The notes under the pieces were generated by a model. The model was not told the DNA's origin and made no database searches. It worked only from the letters and a program-made list of their open reading frames with translations. A stretch of DNA of 64,000 nucleotides from an uncultured Saprospiraceae bacterium (lineage in GTDB: Bacteria; Bacteroidota; Bacteroidia; Chitinophagales; Saprospiraceae): assembly GCA_937959115.1 (NCBI GenBank), contig CALGAW010000015.1, forward strand, positions 1 through 64,000, given 5' to 3'. The position numbers and the translations under genes were made by a program. Of the stretch, positions 30,601 through 36,621 are shown one piece after another (within the stretch, counting starts at the first letter, position 1; each line of letters opens with the position of its first letter).

Positions 30601-33412
30601 TCCATTAGATCCTGCGGATGATTGTCAAACAACGATAGACGAGCAAATTGATATTTGTGCACTAATCAATGGCGATCCTAATCACCCACTAGCAACAGCG
30701 GATTGTGACAATGGAGGAGCAATGAACATCAAAGAATGCTACCACGGTCAGGATCCAAGTAATCCTACAGATGACTGTGCAACCATCCTTGATGCTGAGG
30801 TTGATATCTGTGCAATTATTCTAGTTGATCCATCGCACCCATTATCTACTCAAGATTGTGATAATGGTGGCATCATCAACATTATTGAATGTAATAATGG
30901 AGATGATCCAACAGATCCTAGTGATGACTTCTATTGTAATGCACCTGACCCATGTGATGAGTTAGACGGAAGTCAAGATATCTGTGTTATTCTTGCCGAT
31001 GACCCAAGTCACCCACTAGCGACAGCGGATTGTGATAAAGGTGGTGTAGACAACCAGACAGAGTGTGACAATGGTGGTGATCCATCAAATCCAGCTGACG
31101 AGTGTGCGATAGCAATCGCAGGTGGAGTTGATCTATGTGCAATAATAGGAGGCGATCCAACACATCCAATGGCGACGCTAGACTGTGATGAAGGTGGTGT
31201 ACCAAACATTGAAGAATGTTACACAGGAGAAGACCCATTAGATCCAGCTGATGATTGTCAAGCAGCGATTGACGGTGATATCGATGTATGTGATATCTTA
31301 ATTAATCCTGATGGCACTTATCACCCAATGGCAACAATGGATTGTGATAATGGTGGCGTACCGAATATCAATGAATGTCTATACGGTTATGATCCAGAAG
31401 ATGCCTCAGATGAATGTGAAGCAGCTTTGGGTTGTGGATTAGACATTTGTGTATTGATTGGAGGTGATCCAAATCACCCATTAGCTGATCTAGATTGCGA
31501 TGGTGGTGGAATAGATAACCATACAGAATGTCAGAACGGTGGTGATCCTGGAGATCCAAGTGATGATTGTTTCATTGCATTAGAAGCAGAAGTAGATATC
31601 TGTGTACTCATGTGTGGTGATCCAACGCATCCAATGGCGACACAAGACTGTGATGGTGGTGGAATGCCAAATCACGTTGAGTGCACCGCAGGAACAGATC
31701 CAATCAATCCAGAAGATGACTGTATAGCTGCAATTGAAACAGGCGTTGACGTCTGTACAATGATTGCGCTAGATCCAACTAGTCCTTATGCAGGTTATGA
31801 TTGTGATAATGGAGGTATTGACAATGGAACAGAGTGTGCAAACGGAGGTGACCCTGCAGATCCGACAGATGACTGTCTTGCTGCGATAGCAACAGGAGAA
31901 GATGTCTGTGCGATTATCAATGGTGACCCAGCGCATCCAATGGCAAGCCTAGATTGTGATGATGGTGGTATTGACAATTATACAGAATGCTCTAATGGCA
32001 CGGATCCAGCAGACCCAAGTGATGATTGTTCAGCGGCGAAAGCAGCTGGTATCAACATCTGTATCTTGATTAACTACGATCCAGCTCACCCACTAGCACA
32101 GTTAGACTGTGATAATGGAGGTGTGACGAACATCATTGAATGTATGCATGGAGAAGATCCATGTGATCCATTAGATGATTGTGGAGCGGCAGTAGAAGAA
32201 GGTATGGATATCTGTGCAATGTTAGCTGCTGATCCTTCACACCCCTGGGCATCATTAGATTGTGACCGTGGAGGTGTAGATAATGCAACTGAGTGTGCAA
32301 ATGCGGGCGACCCGACTGATCCGATTGATGATCAAAACTGTACACCTGATCTTTGTACTCAAGCAGCAGATGGTACGATTGATATCTGTGCATTACTTGC
32401 AGCAGATGCATCACATCCAGTTGGCACATTAGATTGTGATGGCGGTGGTGTAATGAACGCTGTAGAGTGCAGCGCAGGAGCTGATCCATTAGAATCAAGT
32501 GATGATTGCTCTGCAGCAGAAACTGCGCAATTAGATGTCTGTGCAATGATTCTTGCAGATCCAACTCATCCGTTAGCAGCAGCTGACTGTGATGGAGGTG
32601 GTGTTGCAAATGCAATTGAATGTGGAACTGGCTCAGATCTATTTGATGCAACAGATGATTGCCAATCTGCAATTGATTCAGGTGTGAATATCTGTCAGTT
32701 GATTAACTTCGATGCAACACATCCTTTAGCAAGCCTTGACTGTGATGCTGGAGGAGTGGACAATATTACAGAATGTAACTCAGGAGGTGATCCTAGTGAT
32801 CCAAGTGACGATACATCTGATATTTGTTTAGAAGCGATGGACGGTAATTCAGATATCTGTGCAATGTTGACCGCTGATCCGACGCATCCAATTGGAGCAG
32901 GAGATTGTGATAATGGAGGTGTAACGAACTTGGAAGAGTGCCAGAACAATAATGATCCAACTGATGGATTAGATGATTGTCCTGACTTGACACCAATTAC
33001 TACAATCTTACCAGGTAACATTGCTGGTGTAAGTGGCGTAGGAGTTGCAGTTGAAATCACAGAATTGAACGGAATCGATACAGATGGATCACCGATCCTG
33101 GTAAGAATGCCATCAGATCCACGATTAACATTTGTTTGGAACCCAACATTGACAAGCGTAGCACTGACAGCAGTTAACAACGCGAACTGGACATACTTGG
33201 GCAACAATGGAGTTGTGCATACATTCCAGTACAATGGACCTAGCCAAGTGATCTTGGGTAGACAAACAGAAGCATTTGGCTTCCAGTCTACTTATGATCC
33301 ACAGGCGACAGATGGACAAACCACCGTTACTGCGTCGATCGTACCGTTTGGAGGAGGTGAATGTAACATCCTTAACGATACAGACTCTGAACGACTGGTA
33401 TACTTTGAATAA
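18608..33412 (+). CDS. Giant secreted Asp/Cys-rich repeat protein (4934 residues)
   Basis: A long signal peptide ends near residue 46 (FFANANA|QCPT). Residues about 47-2030 are beta-rich, Cys-containing adhesin modules related to the N-terminus of the SprB-like protein at 1-6050: both have PDGPGGLSD..DGDGF and a PNEYRP.Y..DS segment. Residues about 2037-4790 are 53 units of the form DCDGGGVxNxxECxxGxDPxDPxDDC joined by DIC..(I/L)..DPxHP segments. Carboxylates and paired cysteines suggest calcium-binding, disulfide-stabilised units, loosely like thrombospondin type 3 repeats. The last 140 residues form a separate module ending in SERLVYFE. I infer a very long extracellular stalk or adhesin, probably a T9SS substrate, but I see no classical T9SS tail. 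A terminator follows. Confidence 0.85.
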   Translation: MRRTHFSTHYFSKQLSKSAFIFNKLILKCCFAAILMIGFFANANAQCPTIFMDDLRGVPGYPEVNEVTVCGVPDTISMYINNTSGQVLSFSELTLNVPLGYEYAGDFGFFDPSYPVAQGNVSDPNNPEFTLAMLGADSVQIVWFTITATCDIYTLPPDTEFFFGATFDFFIGATPCTETWTGLNDYGLYTRRPSLNILSVSPVAASITTADERCSNITIKQTGIDASITEFDFEIDGVELAPDFDMTINIGGVNVPYTYNPGTMEVDAVIDDTYFSAGTLDEDETVVVQVCYIQLLDCDTRRDIIDVTYKASFGCGDSDEPCTDPSIAEGNYRYAPNFQNAPQITSTTIQTPQICGDNAIFELTFVSNQTDSLKGLIRDFEGGIQVCAGDAFEAVSAMIVGGAAFPATDLYFDGTYFMASSLNFTTDPDGPGGLSDADGDGFFDDIVGGDQVTIRFEAAIKCQDGGLSGCASIDCEANSAKVKGLRNCDAPFNLNRAITPTVFSYGSTSTTVNPDTIGNGIVTFDFGVSSASKTVDVEFCYEFGSNGVTGCGNSDIYFELDLTGAPALVSDMELEMSTVMYDGTPVPATDVSVTYDTLVPDNKVIRINAGDAMPTGQVCYSFDITIDSCICYSRRYVGATFNVVEVCNDCTPDACTIVRACEQSTFSAVRNCMCECFIQSHFEEVRRTDYGYTDATMTTPVDTSTISTLDKKRFLPCDSVYVHAVHEILDGEKLSEGHRLYIYNFAWSVFGRYHSPGLELLPHYSNSRVAEFSFEKASNPGVRVPVDLTGGCNSGNQSYYQYRGGQSTVVPGATHIWPNNDTYDARDNEGVYFLIMNRETEFANGSPTAATGECLTELETQMAGFEDGDKFHVRYAVPLQKNPYRMENADIAAKPKGNLNMYSYGAVYQYVSGTFTNQSAGCQTPMPIELYCPDTLKAVTDINATSCDATVTHTIEMASNADADWYPNEYRPIYHFDSISLPLTTPFAYGSNLMATYAGNPVALTDPTFDDASTCVYDPVSASNCCTPSGASSTMLLDPTEFPEFGIGLGGATPEKLVITYDLKKICPGSVPEPTDYDIGLVYSLPCSFQSEGYHCNYHSRPAVTPLVSFFGDPSQTWPIPECNGGGPGTTGYNTPKFDEKDYHLDTLYGKSLNYMEMASSLGPLACTIQKDFVGDASGASEFNTYEVCASGAGTHMNVVTSINVPLTVDLINVTDGNGNPVTWSQTGTSATANTYYVQTPDLSAGDCFEIIIETELLFCPTEDLLTEVCISSASGCLSPELTSQLLAGGGDACTSATCCYEYTAGEAEIQNTWETAAPKYADLCDTVHLEILIKNVKDAILTNLETQIVLPAGLTYIPGSFEYVYPGISGAPGVGMSDPTGGGTSPYGPASSIFDVSVPPILQNGFPGILAPAGDNLLIYRFVAETNCDEYVSNTPFYVKTDADDPCEQRINSGWIPHPGIIVNGADPADFAQFVINMDPIDYVCGGPVPVSFSAVNLSTTGGVSNNTTTCMTFPPSLLYTPGSFVFTSPGAFTPTNVTETAQADGSVEVCFDVPDGLNPQQSFAGTVELEVDPSVECGEVLVEALIMSELDSIICVTTGMACPVFVNNSINQYLVLEINPPIQMSEVELIVACDEDPLNATLDYMITVEADSTPYSGPVTFEFVYDIDQNGMIDSYDQTIYTGSSMVNVGAGMSEEITGSIGSVAEEFTCPLLVKMTIDPNCACDSQVFEYTGPPKPDFLAGLTDPLIICPGEVVSLITCSNYSFEYLMPASLGTVTPDSRGELLLGGYPSSPVQLAVTGGTGGCDTTWVIEIIQLDDFTLADGSAIVCNLECTTLDAGIPEEWLGAVSVSWSPGTYLDDSTSATPMICNPDASIVYTVTVTNPADCDAFPTTIPTQTFGAGNCCTTTATFSVNVLTPPIPDIICDAKYGECYFPEDPPTITVLPAGSSNYDFYYSSTSGGPAVLVQSGTSNVHIAANITGYYTAIVLNGICSTPVDTVFKMALPDCCELAMTDPNAFCCIITDSTMMDSPLATWDCDMGGVDNITECLSGGNPGDSDDDCQIAAEEGMDICAELDPDGDGVFDETHPWATQDCDGGGVSNIDECIAGTDPSDPSDDPTCPCHDAEAGTIDICAILAVDPTNPIGTLDCDEGGVDNLTECEEGGDPLDPADDCDMAEIAEVDICALIAADPMHPMASLDCDGGGVLNIDECNAGEDPFDPMDDCDAAIAENVNICVIVLADPMGPLALADCDDGGVNNYQECINGGDPSDPADDCESAGAAGVSICAVLDPDGDGTFDPTHPWATMDCDGGGVDNITECITGDDPSNPSDDPQCACDEAEAGTLDICALLALDPDNPIGTLDCDEGGVDNATECANGGNPIDPADDCDMWQHTGIDLCILLAGDPMHPLASVDCDGGGVSNIEECDSGEDPFDPADDCESAINNELDICAIVLNDPMGMLATQDCDEGGVNNIDECQNGGDPADPADDCEAASEMGVDICAILAADPMNPWGTLDCDGGGVSNADECIAGTDPNDPADDPTCACHDAEQGTIDICAILVADPMNSIGTLDCDEGGIDNATECAEGGDPLDPEDDCLVAEVGDVDICAIIAADPMSPMADLDCDGGGVSNADECNAGEDPFDPADDCDAAIAEGVDICVIVLADPTGPLALADCDEGGVNNIEECQNGGDPADPADDCDVAADTGVDICALIAADPMHPWGTLDCDGGGVSNADECIAGTDPNDPADDPTCGCHDAEMGTIDICGILAADPTNPIGTLDCDEGGVDNATECAEGGDPLDPADDCDLWQATGIDLCVLLAGDPTHPLASVDCDGGGVSNIDECASGEDPFDPADDCQAAIDGGVDICAIVLNDPTGPLALADCDEGGVNNIEECQNGGDPADPADDCDVASTLDIDICALIAADPMHPWGTLDCDGGGVSNADECIAGTDPNDPADDPTCGCHDAEAGTIDICAILAADPTNPIGTEDCDEGGVDNATECAEGNDPLDPADDCDLVNDGTVDVCAILVVDPMNPLGSEDCDGGGVDNATECAEGNDPSDPLDDCEVAIAAGVDICAIVLNDPTGPLAMADCDEGGVNNIEECMNGGDPADSADDCDVASTLNIDICAILAADPTHPWGTLDCDGGGVSNADECIAGTDPNDPADDPTCACHDAEAGTIDICAILAADPLNPLGTLDCDDGGVDNATECANGDDPLDPADDCDLVNDGTVDVCMILTADPMNPLGSADCDGGGVSNADECANGGDPSDPGDDCDIAIAGGLDICLLIGSDPMHPLATLDCDNGGANNYDECTNGGDPSDPADDCDVAANTGADICAALDPDGDGTFDTTHPWATLDCDGGGIDNITECMNGDDPSNPSDDMYCPCDAAAAGDIDICAVIAANPNSPIGTLDCDEGGADNATECANGGDPNDPADDCDVVADAGLDICVIVLLDPTSPLATVDCDGGGVSNYDECITGEDPTDPADDCQAAEDGGLDLCALIGADPTHPMATQDCDGGGVNNYDECANGGDPMDPGDDCDVASTLDIDICAMIAADPTHPWATLDCDGGGVSNADECIAGTDPNDPADDPTCGCHDAEAGNIDICAILAADPMNTIGTLDCDEGGVDNATECANGNDPLDPADECDLVNDGTVDVCMILSADPMNPLGSEDCDNGGVTNADECSNGGNPSSPADDCDVAINGGLDICVLIGADPMHPLSQLDCDNGGANNYDECMNGGDPSDPADDCEVAADTGIDICAILASNPAHPWGTLDCDGGGVSNADECAAGDDPSDPGDDNNCRDLCLEAETDGTDICVLLASNPTHPLSTLDCDNGGMDNETECANGGDPNDPADDCDVADQGGVNICVLILVDPTHPMASQDCDGGGVLNIDECNTGEDPFDPADDCQAAIDGGLDICAIIGWNSTHPLATADCDGGGVDNYTECQNGHDPADPADDCEAAVDGEVDICAILTANPTHPMSTMDCDNGGIDNETECASGEDPLDPADDCQTTIDEQIDICALINGDPNHPLATADCDNGGAMNIKECYHGQDPSNPTDDCATILDAEVDICAIILVDPSHPLSTQDCDNGGIINIIECNNGDDPTDPSDDFYCNAPDPCDELDGSQDICVILADDPSHPLATADCDKGGVDNQTECDNGGDPSNPADECAIAIAGGVDLCAIIGGDPTHPMATLDCDEGGVPNIEECYTGEDPLDPADDCQAAIDGDIDVCDILINPDGTYHPMATMDCDNGGVPNINECLYGYDPEDASDECEAALGCGLDICVLIGGDPNHPLADLDCDGGGIDNHTECQNGGDPGDPSDDCFIALEAEVDICVLMCGDPTHPMATQDCDGGGMPNHVECTAGTDPINPEDDCIAAIETGVDVCTMIALDPTSPYAGYDCDNGGIDNGTECANGGDPADPTDDCLAAIATGEDVCAIINGDPAHPMASLDCDDGGIDNYTECSNGTDPADPSDDCSAAKAAGINICILINYDPAHPLAQLDCDNGGVTNIIECMHGEDPCDPLDDCGAAVEEGMDICAMLAADPSHPWASLDCDRGGVDNATECANAGDPTDPIDDQNCTPDLCTQAADGTIDICALLAADASHPVGTLDCDGGGVMNAVECSAGADPLESSDDCSAAETAQLDVCAMILADPTHPLAAADCDGGGVANAIECGTGSDLFDATDDCQSAIDSGVNICQLINFDATHPLASLDCDAGGVDNITECNSGGDPSDPSDDTSDICLEAMDGNSDICAMLTADPTHPIGAGDCDNGGVTNLEECQNNNDPTDGLDDCPDLTPITTILPGNIAGVSGVGVAVEITELNGIDTDGSPILVRMPSDPRLTFVWNPTLTSVALTAVNNANWTYLGNNGVVHTFQYNGPSQVILGRQTEAFGFQSTYDPQATDGQTTVTASIVPFGGGECNILNDTDSERLVYFE
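24718..32979 (+). repeat. 53-unit Asp/Cys repeat array with 624 bp higher-order period
   Basis: I counted 53 DCDxGG...EC...DP..DDC units, averaging about 156 bp. Every fourth unit of the first 34 ends in a longer DDxxC.C form. The matching GAT/GAC codons of these lie at 24962, 25604, 26228, 26852, 27476, 28100, 28742, 29366 and 29990. The spacings are 642, 624, 624, 624, 624, 642, 624 and 624 bp. The two 642 bp blocks each carry a six-residue insertion (DPDGDGTFD form). After about 30000 the four-unit register is lost and units are more diverse. Confidence 0.93.
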
Positions 33413-33450
33413 GATGCTAGTTAATTTAATGGATTAACTAATTAATAGGT

Positions 33451-33487
33451 AAGCTGTCTCCGTTCTGGAGGCAGCTTTTTTTATGGT
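33451..33487 (+). terminator. Rho-independent terminator of the giant repeat gene
   Basis: Eleven base-pair stem AAGCTGTCTCC (33451-33461) with GGAGGCAGCTT (33467-33477), one G-U pair, loop GTTCT, followed by a run of T. Confidence 0.92.
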
Positions 33488-33671
33488 TGGGGTAGCACGA
33501 CATTTTGCTGCGCTAGGTGAAGACGAATAGACGAACTTCTAGCGGTAACTGAAGCTTATGGCAATGGATGAACACCTTAAGCTACAAATAATGGTAGTTC
33601 TGATTGAGCTTCAACTTTGTTAATCAACAAAATGATTTCTTACGATAAGTTTACCGATTTATCATTCGGAC

Positions 33672-35126
33672 TTAATTACAACAGAAGAAAATTATTCCTA
33701 GGAGCAATAGCAGAAGTATCAAGCTAAGAATAATTATTGCCCACAGCAGAGGTTTGTAGTTTGTGGATTGATGAACAGGTAGGTCTCTTATTGTAATAAT
33801 AGCAGGATGTTTTGCTGCAGTTAATTCACTTGTTACTGTATCACTCATGAATACCTCTAGAAATGCAAAAACTTGATTCCTAGTAGGCGGATTATTTTTT
33901 GCACGAATTCTAAAAATAAGTTTACCTTCTGTAAAACTAACATCAAGATCACCGTTTCGAACATTTTCACTTCTACTACCGGGAAGCGTGACCCCTTCCC
34001 ATTCGAAAGATAGATGGCTCGGATAAATGTTCACTGTTGGAGCTCCAAAAGAATGTTCCATTAGACGCAGTGTGTTCAAATCAAAGAACTGTGTGTCCAA
34101 GTAGCACTTTAGTTTTATAACACTGGCATCACCAGATCCTTCATTGCTATATCGAACGGTATATTCCCATTCTTGAAGTGATTCTTCGCCACGTGTAATG
34201 ACCTCAGGAGATACTGTGATGTAATTAGGATCGTGGAATCTTCCTAGTGCGGTAGATTCGGTCGTTTGGTCTTTTAGGACTAAGGATCCTACACTTTCTC
34301 TATTCCAAACTGATTTAGTATTGTTTGTTGGAGTGGTAGATTGACCAATCTCATAATGAGCAGCAGTGATTTCTAAGGTTTGTTTTTCACCAGACAAAGC
34401 TGCCTCTAATTCTGGATGTCCTACTAAAGAGATGAAGATGTTATTCGTGCTATCAATTTGTGGAACAGGAATTCTGAAGGCAATGAAATTCGAATATTTA
34501 TCTACTAACGTCGCGTCTTCCATAATCACTTCAGTAGTCAGTCTACTTACTAGTCCATGATCTAAATATTCAGCGTTTCCATGTGAACGGAACAACTCAT
34601 CCGCCACTGCTGGAGTATTCCACTGGGAGTAGGTCTTCTCCGTTTCATTGTAGAACAGCAATAGGTATTGCTTAGTTGCTCTACTCGGAATGTTAAGCTT
34701 CCCAAAATGCAATACATATGTATTTACTTCACCAAATTTGGGCATGAAAGCACTTGTAATTGCAGGTCCTTCATAATCATCAGGTAGTGGCTGGTGTCTT
34801 TGTTCAAAGGTGTTGGCAGCACATTCATCAACGAGACTGGGCACGTTGATAGGAATCGTAGGAACTAGTGGATCGCCATCATCTGAATAGATTGCTTTTG
34901 CTAGTGTTTTAATTTCGTGATCTCCTACTTTGATATAATTATGCGAAAAATCGAATGTGTCTGACGCACCATCGCTTTTTGAATTTGTGGTGAAGGAGAG
35001 AAAATTGCCATCACCTGTTTCAATGAAAACGATGTATACTCTGGGTTTATCTGTATCTAATGGATTCAACCCCTTTAGCTGAAAATTTACGCAAGAGGCT
35101 GTTTGAGTTGTAGATAATAGTTGCAT
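33672..35126 (-). CDS. C-terminally membrane-anchored protein with DUF11/DUF7619-like domain
   Basis: 484 residues, without a recognisable signal peptide at the N-terminus. Residues about 300-430 (HDPNYITVSPEVITRGEE...EYTVRYSNEGSGDAS...DLNTLRL) resemble the beta-sandwich domain found before sorting tails in many Bacteroidota surface proteins. Instead of a tail, the protein ends in one strongly hydrophobic segment (about 459-481) followed by CCN, so it looks tail-anchored. The N-terminal half is unrecognised. It converges on the giant repeat gene. Topology is open: without a signal peptide the domain could be cytoplasmic, or a non-standard start upstream could be missed. Confidence 0.65.
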   Translation of the reverse strand: MQLLSTTQTASCVNFQLKGLNPLDTDKPRVYIVFIETGDGNFLSFTTNSKSDGASDTFDFSHNYIKVGDHEIKTLAKAIYSDDGDPLVPTIPINVPSLVDECAANTFEQRHQPLPDDYEGPAITSAFMPKFGEVNTYVLHFGKLNIPSRATKQYLLLFYNETEKTYSQWNTPAVADELFRSHGNAEYLDHGLVSRLTTEVIMEDATLVDKYSNFIAFRIPVPQIDSTNNIFISLVGHPELEAALSGEKQTLEITAAHYEIGQSTTPTNNTKSVWNRESVGSLVLKDQTTESTALGRFHDPNYITVSPEVITRGEESLQEWEYTVRYSNEGSGDASVIKLKCYLDTQFFDLNTLRLMEHSFGAPTVNIYPSHLSFEWEGVTLPGSRSENVRNGDLDVSFTEGKLIFRIRAKNNPPTRNQVFAFLEVFMSDTVTSELTAAKHPAIITIRDLPVHQSTNYKPLLWAIIILSLILLLLLLGIIFFCCN

Positions 35127-35339
35127 TGTTTTAGGATTATACGTTTAATAATGGAATTCAAAAAATCTATGTTTTACTTCTCTTAATTCCGTTTTCAACC
35201 ACATATGTTACATTGAAGGTAGTGAAAAACATATAGATTAAAAACTGTATGTTTAATTAGCTGAGCTAAAAGTCCAATTCCTAAGAACCATAAAATTAAA
35301 TATTAAGCTACTTACAGGAAGTGTTGTAGGAATGAAATG

Positions 35340-35365
35340 TAAGAGCAAATTGCAATTCGCTCTTA
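35340..35365 (-). terminator. 26 bp near-perfect palindrome after the glycosyltransferase gene
   Basis: TAAGAGC at 35340-35346 pairs with GCTCTTA at 35359-35365, and the inner AATT/AATT also pairs. The single mismatch becomes a G-U pair only in minus-strand RNA, consistent with termination of the minus-strand glycosyltransferase gene. The following T-run is weak. The rest of the spacer 35127-35411 shows a 13 bp palindrome at 35257-35269 and no gene. Confidence 0.5.
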
Positions 35366-35411
35366 AAGCAACGCCATATAGACAGCATCCCAAATAAAAA
35401 GGAATAGTATG

Positions 35412-36506
35412 CTAAGTGGAAAGTGCTCTGTAAAGCACTTCTAATTTATCTAGTGCTGCTTGTTTATTGTGCTTTTCAGGAACAAAGTGATGGGCTTGCT
35501 CTGTCAATTGTTTACAAAGAATAGGGTCGTTTAGTAAACGGACAATTGCCTCGGAATGGCTATTTATGTCGTTCATCTCGACTAGCAATCCAGTTTTTTC
35601 GTGAATGCACCATTCAGGGATGCCAGCGACGTTGGTGGAAATGACTGGAATACCACAAGCGAACGCCTCTAAACCAATAAGGCCAAACATTTCACGATAA
35701 GCAGAGGGCACGACGATCAATTGCGAAGAATAGAGATGTTCCTTGATAATAGGTTGTGATTGGAAGGGGATCACCTCGATTTGAGCAGAAACAGGACTTT
35801 TTGAAATTGCAGCTTTCAGATTATCCTCTTCATTTCCCTCACCGATAAAGAGCAGGCGGTGATCAGGAAACTGTTTTGCGATTTGTTCCCATGCACTAAG
35901 TAAAACGAAAATACCTTTTACGACTTCGAATCGACCAATATAAAGAACAACAGGTCTTCTAGTAAACTGTTGATTGGTTTGCCATTTGTCAAGCTCAATG
36001 TAATGATGTATGTAGGTAGAGTTTTGAATGCCATGCGCCTGTAAAACCTCTTGGAATTTGTAGGAAGGCGCGATGAAATGAGTTGTCTTCTTTTTAACAG
36101 TATTCAACCGAGCTTTCTTAATTGTAGTTGCGAGTATTCCTTCATCTGTTTTAGGGATTAACCGATAATCGTGGATCGTTTGCACAATAGGAATGCCTTT
36201 TTTCTTTGCTACTGTAAGGATAGTCGAGGTGAAGTATGCATTATTGTTGACATGGATCAGTTTTGGCTTAAAGCGTTCTATCGTAAGCTCAATGGCTTTG
36301 CCAACATCAGATTTGTAGAACAACCCATCCTTTAGTTTGTGGAAGCGTGGAAATCGACTCGTGTTGAATGAGGAATATTCATTGACATCAATCGTCAAGC
36401 GTTCGAACTGGAAACCTCTAGGAGACATTTCCTTGATGATACTATTGACATAGGTCTCTGTGCCACCCCTTATACCCGTTTTGTCATTGTAAATTAGTAT
36501 TCTCAT
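35412..36506 (-). CDS. Glycosyltransferase family 4
   Basis: 364 residues with a GT-B fold. The N-terminal acceptor domain begins MRILIYNDKTGIRGGTETYV with the Gly-rich loop of GT4 enzymes. The C-terminal donor domain contains VVLYIGRFEVVKGI and the E-x7-E motif in YREMFGLIGLEAFACGIPVI, which contacts the nucleotide sugar. No signal peptide or membrane segment, so it is cytoplasmic or peripheral and probably builds surface polysaccharide or glycolipid. No other polysaccharide genes flank it, so sugar and acceptor cannot be named. It shares orientation with the upstream dehydrogenase-like gene but is separated from it by an inverted-repeat element. Confidence 0.9.
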   Translation of the reverse strand: MRILIYNDKTGIRGGTETYVNSIIKEMSPRGFQFERLTIDVNEYSSFNTSRFPRFHKLKDGLFYKSDVGKAIELTIERFKPKLIHVNNNAYFTSTILTVAKKKGIPIVQTIHDYRLIPKTDEGILATTIKKARLNTVKKKTTHFIAPSYKFQEVLQAHGIQNSTYIHHYIELDKWQTNQQFTRRPVVLYIGRFEVVKGIFVLLSAWEQIAKQFPDHRLLFIGEGNEEDNLKAAISKSPVSAQIEVIPFQSQPIIKEHLYSSQLIVVPSAYREMFGLIGLEAFACGIPVISTNVAGIPEWCIHEKTGLLVEMNDINSHSEAIVRLLNDPILCKQLTEQAHHFVPEKHNKQAALDKLEVLYRALST

Positions 36507-36531
36507 TCTGTATGCAAAGAACGGATATTTA

Positions 36532-36613
36532 ATGTTTAATGTTTAATTATTAATGAATAATTCCTTGGTGCAGATGTACCAATTTAATATTCGAAAAATT
36601 AAACATTAAACAT
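36532..36613. repeat. 82 bp element with 17 bp perfect terminal inverted repeats
   Basis: ATGTTTAATGTTTAATT at 36532-36548 is the exact reverse complement of 36597-36613. Inside, AATTATT (36545-36551) and AATAATT (36556-36562) form a second inverted repeat. It fills most of the spacer between the two minus-strand genes. It could be a small palindromic mobile element or a transcription stop for the upstream gene; no second copy was noticed in the window. Confidence 0.7.
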
Positions 36614-36621
36614 CTATGCAC

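Noticed and set aside
24559-33319. Many long open frames on the minus strand opposite the repeat array, up to about 300 codons
   Set aside because: They are Ser/Pro- or Leu/His-rich shadows created by the strong codon bias of the Asp/Cys repeats and recur with the repeat period; no starts, domains or independent spacing.
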